Made by a program: the position numbers and the translations under genes
Shown: piece after piece, positions 9,876-17,506 of the stretch
Position numbering within the stretch: the first letter of the stretch is position 1
Layout: every line of letters starts with the position of its first letter
Origin: Plantactinospora sp. BC1
GTDB lineage: Bacteria > Actinomycetota > Actinomycetes > Mycobacteriales > Micromonosporaceae
Direction of reading: 5' to 3'
Length of the DNA stretch: 64,000 bases
Assembly: GCF_003030345.1 (NCBI RefSeq)
Contig: NZ_CP028158.1
Location: 372,001 to 436,000 of the forward strand
Notes under the pieces: model-generated
Database searches by the model: none
What the model saw: only the letters and a program-made list of their open reading frames with translations
Told to the model about the DNA's origin: nothing

Positions 9876-10840
9876 TAGCTCTCCCTGATCGTCGAGCGCG
9901 GGTCGAGCAGGGCGAGCCCGACGTCGACCGCGAGGTTGACCAGCAGTACGGCCGCGCCGTAGACGAGGACGATGCCCTGGACCACCGGATAGTCCTTGGC
10001 CAGGATCGACCCGACGATGGTGCTGCCCAGCCCGGGCCAGGCGAAGACGTTCTCCACCAGTACGGTCCCGGCGACCATCGCGCCGAGCAGCAGGCCGCCG
10101 ACGGTCGCGGTGGCGGTCAGCGCGTTCGGCAGGGCGTGCCGCAGGTAGATCCGCCGGGCCGGGAGTCGCTTCGCCCGCGCCGTACGGATGTAGTCGGTGC
10201 CCAGCACGGCCAGCGTCTCGACCCGGACGATCCGGGCGAGCAGCGCGGCCGGGCCGATCGCCAGCGCCAGTACCGGCAGGACGTAGGAGTCCGGGCCGGA
10301 GCGGCCGGCGACCGGGGCCACGCCGAGCGTCACGCCGAAGACGTAGACCAGGCCCACGGCGACGAGGAACTCCGGGAGTACCCCGAGGATCGAGCTGGTC
10401 GAGGTGAAGGCCAGCTCCGCCGGGCGGTTCCGGCCGCCGCGGGTGGCCACCGCCATGGCCAGACCCAGCGGTACGGAGACCGCGACCGCCAGGGTGAACG
10501 CGAGGAGCGCGAGCTGTGCCGTGGCCGGGAGCCGGTCGCCGATCAGCTGCGACACGGGCAGCCCGGTGACCATCGACTCGCTCAGCTCCCCGGTGACCAG
10601 GTTCCGCAGGTAGCGCAGGTACTGCGACCAGAGCGGGTCGTCCAGGCCCAGCGCGGCCCGGCGGGCGGCGACCAGCTCCACCGGGGCGGTCGGCCCGAGC
10701 GCGGCCCGGACCGGGTCGCCGGGAATGAGGTGGATCATGCCGAAGGCGGCGGTGACGAGCACCCAGAGCGACACCACCAGCCGTGCCGCCCGCCGGGCGG
10801 CGAAGCGCACCCAGGGGTGTTCGGTCGTCGTCTTCGGCAC
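9875..10840 (-). CDS. oppB: Oligopeptide ABC transporter permease (OppB/DppB type)
   Basis: 321 residues. The N-terminal membrane segment after RRAARLVVSLWVLVTAA leads to the family block FGMIHLIPGDPVRAALG. The EAA-type coupling loop TARAKRLPARRIYLRHALPN and the conserved FAWPGLGS near the C-terminus identify a DppB-type permease. About six membrane helices can be read. It partners with the OppC half of the following fusion gene, with which it overlaps by one base. GTG start at 10840, 42 bases after the binding-protein gene. Confidence 0.92.
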   Translation of the reverse strand: MPKTTTEHPWVRFAARRAARLVVSLWVLVTAAFGMIHLIPGDPVRAALGPTAPVELVAARRAALGLDDPLWSQYLRYLRNLVTGELSESMVTGLPVSQLIGDRLPATAQLALLAFTLAVAVSVPLGLAMAVATRGGRNRPAELAFTSTSSILGVLPEFLVAVGLVYVFGVTLGVAPVAGRSGPDSYVLPVLALAIGPAALLARIVRVETLAVLGTDYIRTARAKRLPARRIYLRHALPNALTATATVGGLLLGAMVAGTVLVENVFAWPGLGSTIVGSILAKDYPVVQGIVLVYGAAVLLVNLAVDVGLALLDPRSTIRES

Positions 10841-10882
10841 CGGGCCCGCCTTTCCGATAGTGGGGTACGCCGGCCGCGCCGG

Positions 10883-12469
10883 TCAGCCGAGCATGCGGAT
10901 GGAACTCGGCGCCACGCTCCCGGTGCTGAGTTCGAAGCTGGCTCCCTTGCCGAAGACCGGCACGGTGGAGTAGACGAACGGCACGATGTCGACGCCCCGG
11001 ACCAGCGCCTGCTCGGCCTCGGCCCAGCTGGCGCAGCCGCCGGTACCGGCCACCGCCGACGCCGCCCCGACCGCGGCCGCGTACCCGGGGTTCTCGACGT
11101 GCGCGAAGTTCACCCCGTTCGGCGGGGTCGCGCCGGAGAAGAACGGCACCAGCTCGCTGGGGAGGCCGACGTTGAGCGGCAGGAATGCCGCGTCCCAGGA
11201 GCCCTGCCCGCCGACGATCACCTGGCTGATCTCGGCGTTGGCCACCCCCCGGATGGTCACCTGCGCGCCGACGCCCTGCCAGGCCCGCTGGAGCAGCTCC
11301 GCGCCGGCCTGCATGCCGCTGCCGGCGTTGGTCGGGTAGTAGAAGCCGAGGGCGAGCCGCCGGCCGTCCTTGACCCGTACCCCGTCGCCGCCGGGAAGCC
11401 AGCCGGCGGCGTCCAGGGCCGCCTTCGCCGCCGCCGGGTCGTGCGCCGGCAGCAGGGCGTCGGTCCCGGCGGGCGGGCACGGGCTCAACCCGGGAGCCAC
11501 CAGGCCGGTCATCGGCTTGCCGGCGCCGCTGCTGACCACCTGTCCGAGCTGCTTGAGGTCGAGCGCCTGGGTCAGCGCCCGGCGCACCGTCTCGTCGGCG
11601 CCCGGCAGGCCCGGCTTCTGGTGGAACCAGAGTTCGCCGAGCGCGGCGACCACGCTGCGTTCGAAGAGGCGCATCGCCCTGAGTCGCTGGCTGTCCGGCC
11701 CGATCACGGTCACCGCGTTCGCCTGGTCGGAGCCGAGCAGGTTGGCCGCGGTGCTCTCGTTCGTGACGATCTTCAGGATCACGGTGTCGGGCAGCCCGTC
11801 CTGGGTGGCCGGCCAGTCGCCCGGCCCCCAGGCGTACTCCTTGCGCCGGGTCAGCGTGTAGTGGTCGTCGGCCACCGCCTCGGTCAGGGTGAACATCCCG
11901 GTGCCGACCGAGCCCTGCCGGAGCAGCTTGCGGTCCTTCAGTCCCCGGTCGCAGACGATGTGCAGCCCGCCGACCATGCGGTCGAGGAAGGCGGCCGGCG
12001 TCGGCGAGGTCACCGTCACGGTGCCGGCCGCCTCGTCGGCGGTGGCGGTGGCGCCGGCCGGCACGTAGACGCCGATCCGGGAGGAGGCGTTCTTCGGGTC
12101 GCCGACGAAGGTGATGTTCGCCGCCACCTGGCCGGCGGTCAGCGGGCTGCCGTCGGCGCAGGTGACCCCCTTGCGCAGCGTGTACGTCACCGTGCTCGTG
12201 TCGCCCTGCCACTTCTCCGCCAGGCCGGCGAGGAGCGTGCCGTCCGGGCCGACGTTGAGCAGCGAGTCGTAGAGGAACCGGTCGACCTGTTGGGTGCTGG
12301 CCAGCGAGGTGAAGTGCGGGTCGAGGTTGCCCGGGTCGGCGCTCAGCACCATCGTGAAGGTCTTGCCGTTGACCAGCCGCTGGCCGCCGGTGCCGGCGGA
12401 GTCGCCGCCGCAACCGGCCAGCCCGACCAGCAGCACACCGGCCGCCGCCAGCGCAGGAACACGTCTCAT
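10883..12469 (-). CDS. Peptide ABC transporter substrate-binding lipoprotein (SBP family 5)
   Basis: 528 residues. It has a short lipoprotein signal with lipobox LAGC at about residues 17-20, followed by a Gly/Ser linker. The mature part begins FTMVLSADPGNLDPHF and continues with YDSLLNVGPDG and GLAEKWQGD, typical of DppA/OppA family 5. It is expected to be anchored outside the membrane and to capture peptides for OppB/OppC-D/OppF. Start ATG at 12469 has GGGAGAG about 5 bases upstream. It lies 15 bases after the S12 hydrolase gene, in the same operon. Confidence 0.92.
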   Translation of the reverse strand: MRRVPALAAAGVLLVGLAGCGGDSAGTGGQRLVNGKTFTMVLSADPGNLDPHFTSLASTQQVDRFLYDSLLNVGPDGTLLAGLAEKWQGDTSTVTYTLRKGVTCADGSPLTAGQVAANITFVGDPKNASSRIGVYVPAGATATADEAAGTVTVTSPTPAAFLDRMVGGLHIVCDRGLKDRKLLRQGSVGTGMFTLTEAVADDHYTLTRRKEYAWGPGDWPATQDGLPDTVILKIVTNESTAANLLGSDQANAVTVIGPDSQRLRAMRLFERSVVAALGELWFHQKPGLPGADETVRRALTQALDLKQLGQVVSSGAGKPMTGLVAPGLSPCPPAGTDALLPAHDPAAAKAALDAAGWLPGGDGVRVKDGRRLALGFYYPTNAGSGMQAGAELLQRAWQGVGAQVTIRGVANAEISQVIVGGQGSWDAAFLPLNVGLPSELVPFFSGATPPNGVNFAHVENPGYAAAVGAASAVAGTGGCASWAEAEQALVRGVDIVPFVYSTVPVFGKGASFELSTGSVAPSSIRMLG

Positions 12470-12484
12470 CGTCTCTCCCGGGAG

Positions 12485-13909
12485 CTACTGGTGGCCGCTG
12501 GACGGGGTTGGTACGCCGGCACGTCGGGTCGCCCGACCACTGTGGATGTAGAGCGCCCGCCCGGTGCCGTCGTCGCCGAGGAAGACCTGCGGCAGGTGGA
12601 TGCCGAGCCGTGGCCGTACCGGCAGGAAGGTCTCGGCGTCGAGGTGGACGAGTTCGGTCCGTTCCGGTTGACCGCCGATCTCCGCGAGCACGCCCTTGGG
12701 CACCTGGTCGAGCCAGAGCCGGCCCGCGTCGTCCTGCGAGACGGTCAGCTCGGCCACGTCCGAGGTGTAGGTGCCGAGACAGCGGTCGACCGGGACCCGG
12801 CGCGGCGTCGACGGTGGGGTCGGCAGCGCCGGCATCTCGATCCCGGCGAGTTCCCGGAGTACGTGGCCGTAGATCTCCGTGTAGAGGGCGATCGGGTTCC
12901 CGCCGTTGGTCAGCAGCGCGATCGCCACGTTCCGGTCCGGTACGACCCGGAGGAAGGCGGCCTGGCCGACGGTGCCGCCGTCGTGGCCGAGTACCGTGCC
13001 GCCCGGCCAGTGGTAGATCTCCCAGCCCAGCCCCCAGGCGTCACCCATGAGCCCGAGCGGTGGCAGGGTGACCTGCGGCTGCCGCATCGCGTCGGCGCTG
13101 TGCGGGGCGAGTACGGCGGTGCCGTCCGGCGCCCGTCCGCCGTCGATGTGCAGCTGCGCGAAGCCGAGCAGGTCGCGGGGGCGCATCGCCAGCATCGACC
13201 CGGCCGGGGCGGAGGAGCGGGCCAGCGACCAGATCGGCGCCGGTTCGGGATCGGCGTCCGGGTCCGGCTGGATGTGCCCGACGGCGGCCCGGAACAGGAT
13301 CGCCTCGTCCGCACCGGTCGCCGCGTGGGTCAGCCCGAGCGGGGCGAACAGGTGCTCGCGCAGGCAGACGTCGTACGGCTTGCCGCGCAGCACCTCGACG
13401 ACGCGGCCGAGCACGCAGAACCCGGCGTTGTTGTACGAGAACATCTCGCCGGGCGGGAAGAGCTGCGCGACCTCGCCGAGCGTGTCGACGTACCGGCGTA
13501 CACAGTCGTCGCCCCGGCCGGTGTCGGTGAAGATGTCGCCCTCGAAGCCGGCGGTGTGCGCCAGCAGGTGGCGTACCGTGATCGCGGCCGACGCCGCCTC
13601 GTCGGCGACCCGGAAGTCGGGCAGGACGTCGCGGACCGGCGCGTCGATGTCGAGCCGGCCCTCGTCGACGAGCTGCATGACCAGCGTCGCCGTCCAGACC
13701 TTGGTGATGGATCCGACCTGGAACACCGAGTCCGTCGTCGCGGTGACCCCGGTCGCCTTGCTGAGCACTCCCTCGGCCACCTCGACGACCTGCCCACCGG
13801 CCGACACGGCGAGCGCGGCGCCGGGCACCCGGTGCTCGGCGAGCAGCGCCGGCAGCCGGTCCCGCAGCCAGCCCGCGACCTCGTTCAGACTCGACATGCG
13901 CGCCACCAT
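12485..13909 (-). CDS. S12-family serine hydrolase (beta-lactamase/D-aminopeptidase fold)
   Basis: About 474 residues, without a signal peptide. The three class-C/S12 motifs are present: SxxK in GSITKVW, YxN in MFSYNNAGF and HxG in GHDGGT. The C-terminal 150 residues form an extra domain, as in D-aminopeptidase-like members. It is a paralogue of the S12 half of the broken fusion at 3737-7049, sharing for example DSVFQxGSI.KVWTAT, DTGRGDDC and LLTNGGN. Family members cleave D-amino-acid peptides, esters or beta-lactams; being first in a peptide-import operon with a racemase suggests D-peptide hydrolysis (inference). Starts at 13909 and 13897 are both possible. Confidence 0.85.
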   Translation of the reverse strand: MVARMSSLNEVAGWLRDRLPALLAEHRVPGAALAVSAGGQVVEVAEGVLSKATGVTATTDSVFQVGSITKVWTATLVMQLVDEGRLDIDAPVRDVLPDFRVADEAASAAITVRHLLAHTAGFEGDIFTDTGRGDDCVRRYVDTLGEVAQLFPPGEMFSYNNAGFCVLGRVVEVLRGKPYDVCLREHLFAPLGLTHAATGADEAILFRAAVGHIQPDPDADPEPAPIWSLARSSAPAGSMLAMRPRDLLGFAQLHIDGGRAPDGTAVLAPHSADAMRQPQVTLPPLGLMGDAWGLGWEIYHWPGGTVLGHDGGTVGQAAFLRVVPDRNVAIALLTNGGNPIALYTEIYGHVLRELAGIEMPALPTPPSTPRRVPVDRCLGTYTSDVAELTVSQDDAGRLWLDQVPKGVLAEIGGQPERTELVHLDAETFLPVRPRLGIHLPQVFLGDDGTGRALYIHSGRATRRAGVPTPSSGHQ

Positions 13910-14007
13910 AGGGACCGGCGGCGGGTGCCGTGTTCGTGCGAGACGACGAGCCGGGATCCGTTCGTCCGTATCGGCGGCCAAGTCCGTGCCGTGACGCCGG
14001 GTGGAGC

Positions 14008-14038
14008 GGGTCGCCCGACCGGAGCCGGTCGGCTACCC
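14008..14038 (-). terminator. Candidate hairpin terminator after the toxin/protease operon
   Basis: An inverted repeat with CCGACCGG and CCGGTCGG arms sits at 14015-14032, flanked by a further gggt/accc pairing. It overlaps the stop codon of the last metalloprotease gene. There is no U-tract, as is usual in actinomycetes. Position between two minus-strand operons supports termination, but it is only a modest hairpin. Confidence 0.4.
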
Positions 14039-15652
14039 GAGGATCGGTGCGGTGTGCGTGGCGAGGACGTCCCGCACCGTCCGCCAGGCGTTCTTGACCT
14101 CCTCGTCGACGTCGCCCCGCTGTTCGAGTACGGCCAGGTGGCTGGTGACCTCGCCGGTCGCCGCCTGCATGAAGACCTCCGCGCAGAACTCGGTGAACTT
14201 GCCGGCCTGGTATTCCCGGCGGTTGTCCGGCCGGCGGCCCGCTCCCAGGTCGAGGCCGAGCAGTTCGGCCCCGTCGGCCTCGCGGAGCAGCAGCCAGGCG
14301 TGGTAGAGCCGCTTGGCGTCCGCCGACATGCCCCGCCAGCCGTCGAGCACCCGGTTCTCCAGCAGTGAGGTTTCGATCGCGAGCAGCTCCGTGAGGCCGG
14401 TACCCCAGCGCTGCGCGTTCCTCCACTCGCTCCTCGGCGGCGGCCCGGCCGGGGTGTACCCGTAGGTCTGCCGCAGGACCACCCGGCGCAGCAACTGCCC
14501 GATGGCCGACCCGTCGTCGAGGGTCAGCGGCATCGTCCGGTCCGCCAGCAGGATGCGCTGGAAGGTGGCGTGCCCGGTCTCGTGCAGCACGAGCCGCAGG
14601 AAGGCGTCGGGCGCGACGTGCTTGAGGTCCTGCAGGTGCACGACGCCGTCGAGGTAGGCGCCGCCGCCGTAGGCTCTGGCCTTGCCCGAGCCGAACTCGA
14701 AGAGGACGCGGCGCCGCCGCAGCTCCGCCAGGAAACGCGGGTTGTCGGCGAGGAACCTGTTGATCGCGCCGGCCTGGGTGCTGGTGACCTTCAGCGCGGT
14801 CTCGCCGAGCGTCGCTGTGAGCAGGTCGGGTTGCTCGTCGTCGGTCACCAGCGCCTGCGCTATCCGGCGGTACCGTTCGTCGCCGGTGAGTGGCTGGCCG
14901 CTCTTCGCCTGCTGGTACTGGGCGGCGACGTCGCGGATGAGTTGGATCAGCCCGTCGGTGGTCAGGTCGAAGGTGCCGTCCGCCAGCACGTGGTGCAGGA
15001 TGCCGGGCGCCAGATAGACGGCTACCGCGCCCCTGGCCCGCTGGGCGACGCTGTTCAGTTCCTCCTCGGTCAGCCCGTCCACCCGGCGTCCGTCCAGGGT
15101 CAGGCCGCGGGTGACCGCCGGCTGTTGGGCCAGTGCGGTCGCGATCGAGGTACTGCCGGTGACCTCGGCCAGCTCGGCGATCGCGATCATGGTGTCCGCC
15201 GCGTCCGCCGCCTCGGGACTCAACTCGGCGGCCTCGTCGCCGAGCGCCGCCTGGAGCTGCGCCAACGCCCGGGGCGGGAGCGTCGACGGCACGCCCCGCC
15301 CGCTCTCCAGCAGGGTACGGATCCGTTCCCGGTCGGCGTCGCCGAGCACTCGGCGCGGGGCGGTACCGGAGCCGGTGTCGACCGGTCGCGCCGTGGTCCT
15401 GTTCGCCGGGCTGGGCTGGCGGGTCGAGGGTCCGGAGTCGTCCCGCTCCGGCACCTGCCGCAGTGGCGCGGGCGGCGCGACCGGCCTGCTCGTCGACTCT
15501 GGCCGCGTCTGTCCGGGGTCGGCGGCCGGCGTGCGTACCGGGATCGGCGGCAGGGGCTTGTCGGGCCGTCGCGGCGGACTGGTTGGCGTACCGTCCGGCG
15601 ACCCGCCAGGGGTCGGCGAGAGTCGTTTCCGGGTCCGGTGTGGACGTGTCAT
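14033..15652 (-). CDS. Proline-rich HExxH metalloprotease, lethal-factor/M34-like (paralogue 2)
   Basis: 539 residues with no signal peptide. Residues 1-90 are Pro/Arg-rich and disordered-looking and include PDKPLPP. A helical middle follows. The C-terminal half has zinc motif HETGH at about residue 357 and, some 130 residues later, FTEFCAEVFMQ, matching the gluzincin third-ligand Glu in the style of anthrax lethal factor (EFFAEAF). YGGGAYLDGVVHLQDL precedes the zinc helix as an edge strand. The chain is paralogous to the upstream gene, and both lie downstream of a Tc toxin A subunit, so an effector role is inferred. Start ATG 15652 has GGAGGAAC before it. The M34 assignment rests on motifs and spacing only. 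Confidence 0.75.
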   Translation of the reverse strand: MTRPHRTRKRLSPTPGGSPDGTPTSPPRRPDKPLPPIPVRTPAADPGQTRPESTSRPVAPPAPLRQVPERDDSGPSTRQPSPANRTTARPVDTGSGTAPRRVLGDADRERIRTLLESGRGVPSTLPPRALAQLQAALGDEAAELSPEAADAADTMIAIAELAEVTGSTSIATALAQQPAVTRGLTLDGRRVDGLTEEELNSVAQRARGAVAVYLAPGILHHVLADGTFDLTTDGLIQLIRDVAAQYQQAKSGQPLTGDERYRRIAQALVTDDEQPDLLTATLGETALKVTSTQAGAINRFLADNPRFLAELRRRRVLFEFGSGKARAYGGGAYLDGVVHLQDLKHVAPDAFLRLVLHETGHATFQRILLADRTMPLTLDDGSAIGQLLRRVVLRQTYGYTPAGPPPRSEWRNAQRWGTGLTELLAIETSLLENRVLDGWRGMSADAKRLYHAWLLLREADGAELLGLDLGAGRRPDNRREYQAGKFTEFCAEVFMQAATGEVTSHLAVLEQRGDVDEEVKNAWRTVRDVLATHTAPILG

Positions 15653-15709
15653 CGGGTTCCTCCGTCTCGGGTGGGTCGGGGGTGGCCGACCTGGTCGGAC
15701 TGCCGACGT

Positions 15710-17506
15710 TCAGCCCTTCAGCAGCGGCATCGCGCGTCGGGCCAGGACGTCGAGGACGTCCCGCCAGGCGTTCCGGACCCGGGGGTCGTCGCCGTCGCGG
15801 GGCTCCAGCATCGCCGTGATGTGGCTGACGATCTCACCGGTCGCGGTCTGCATGAAGACCTCGGCGAGGAACTCGGTGAACGTGCCCGCCTGGTAGGTCT
15901 GGCGCTTCGCCGGCGAGCGGCCGGCCCCCAGGTCCAGCCCCAGCAGATTGGCGCCGTCCGCCTCGCGGAGCACCTGCCACGCCCGGTAGATCTGCTGGGT
16001 GTCCTCGTCCAGCCGGTTCACCGCGTCGAGTACACCCTGCGCCTGCAACTCGCTCTCCACCTTCGCCAGCTCCGTCTCGACGCTCTCCCGTTGCTGCGGG
16101 CCGAGCAGCGACGCGCCGGGACCGGTCGGGTCGTTCAGGGCCTGCAGCAGTGCCGCACGCCGGGCCAGCAGGGTCGCTCCGGATCCCGCGTTGAGCGAGT
16201 CCGGCAGCGGGGTGGGGCCGAGGAGGTCCTGCTGGAAGGTCGCGTGTCCGGTCTCGTGCAGGAAGAGCCGGAGGAACGTCGCAGGGTCGATGTCCTGGAG
16301 TGGTTCGAGCTGTAGCTCCTTCGTCGCCGCCTCGTACTTGCCGCCGAGGCCCTTCGCCGCCACCGCGTTGAACGTGAACTTCACCCCGTTCCGGCGCAGT
16401 ACGGCGAGGAACGACGGGGCCGACTTCAGGAACTGGTTCACCGCGTGGGCCTGACCGGGGAGGAGCGCCGCGGCCTCCTTCGCGTTCAGGGTGCGCTGGA
16501 GCTGGTACGGCGCTTCGTATTCGGCCGTCATCCTGCGCACGACCGTGGCCGCGGTGCTCCAGTCGGTGGGCGGGACCGAGGGCAGCGCCAGCTTCTCCGT
16601 TATCTCGACGACGAGCTTCAGCAGCTCCTCGGTGCGGAGCGCGAAGGTGCCGGTCGCGATCAGGGCGGAGAGGATGGTCGGCAGCATCAGGGCCGCCTGC
16701 TCCGGCAGCCGCCCGGCGAGCCGGTCCTCCAACTCCTCGCTGGACTCCCGCACGGTCTGCCCGTCCAGGACGAGACCGGGCCTGCTGGCGGAACGCTGAC
16801 CCAACTGCCCACCCACCCCGGGACCGGTCATCCGCTGCACGTCCCGGATCGCGAGGACGGTCCGGACCGCGCCGAGCTGCTCCCGACTCAGTTCGGCGCC
16901 GGGACTCCCGTCGAGGACTGCCTGCACCACCGCCCGCAGGCTGGCGGAGACCGCGGGGAGACCTCCCGAGCGCAGGGCCAGGAACCCTCGGAGCACGTCG
17001 CGGTCCCGGCCGCCGAGTACCCGGTCCGACCCGGTCTGCGCGCCGGTCGTCCCGGTCGGCGGCCCGGACACGGTCGTCGACGGGCCGGACTGCCCGACCG
17101 TCGGGTCGACCTCGACCGGCTCCGGCCCGCGCCGGGTCAGCGTGGGCGGCGATGCCAGCGCGCGCTGCGGTGCCAGCACCGGCCGGGACCGGCCGGGCTG
17201 AAGCGCGGAACCGCCCTGCGGACGGTCCGGACGCGGTGGCCGGGGCGGGCGCTCTGGCTGCGGCACCGGCTTGTCCGGCCGTGCCGGCCGGGGCGGGGGC
17301 AGCGGCCCCGCGACGGGTCGCGGCGGGGTGACCGGCGGACCGCCCACCCGGGGCGGTGTCGGGGGGAGTGGCCGGTTGGACCGTACCGGCGGATTGCCCA
17401 CCCGTGGCGGCAGCGGAGGAGGCTGCCTCCTCGGCGGCGGGGGAGGGTTGTTGCCCGGCGGCCGGTCAGGGGTCCGGGGTGGCGATCCCCGCTTCGAGCG
17501 AGCCAT
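15710..17506 (-). CDS. Proline-rich HExxH metalloprotease, lethal-factor/M34-like (paralogue 1)
   Basis: 598 residues, no signal peptide. Residues 1-110 are over one-third proline, with repeated PPRVGxPP units and ARPDKPVPQPERPP. The shared motif VLGxxDRxxLR marks the start of the folded region near residue 165. Zinc motif HETGH lies at about residue 416 and FTEFLAEVFMQTATGE at about 544, giving the two His and one Glu of a gluzincin. READGANLLGLDLGAGRSP is nearly identical to the paralogue downstream. The ATG at 17506 lies 41 bases inside the end of the Tc toxin A gene, so it is likely translationally coupled. Substrate unknown; anthrax-LF-like or Pro-Pro endopeptidase-like activities are the nearest models. 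Confidence 0.75.
   Translation of the reverse strand: MARSKRGSPPRTPDRPPGNNPPPPPRRQPPPLPPRVGNPPVRSNRPLPPTPPRVGGPPVTPPRPVAGPLPPPRPARPDKPVPQPERPPRPPRPDRPQGGSALQPGRSRPVLAPQRALASPPTLTRRGPEPVEVDPTVGQSGPSTTVSGPPTGTTGAQTGSDRVLGGRDRDVLRGFLALRSGGLPAVSASLRAVVQAVLDGSPGAELSREQLGAVRTVLAIRDVQRMTGPGVGGQLGQRSASRPGLVLDGQTVRESSEELEDRLAGRLPEQAALMLPTILSALIATGTFALRTEELLKLVVEITEKLALPSVPPTDWSTAATVVRRMTAEYEAPYQLQRTLNAKEAAALLPGQAHAVNQFLKSAPSFLAVLRRNGVKFTFNAVAAKGLGGKYEAATKELQLEPLQDIDPATFLRLFLHETGHATFQQDLLGPTPLPDSLNAGSGATLLARRAALLQALNDPTGPGASLLGPQQRESVETELAKVESELQAQGVLDAVNRLDEDTQQIYRAWQVLREADGANLLGLDLGAGRSPAKRQTYQAGTFTEFLAEVFMQTATGEIVSHITAMLEPRDGDDPRVRNAWRDVLDVLARRAMPLLKG

Noticed and set aside
10136-14368. Long plus-strand open frame opposite the transporter and S12 genes
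   Set aside because: It crosses several real minus-strand genes and their junctions, with no homology of its own.
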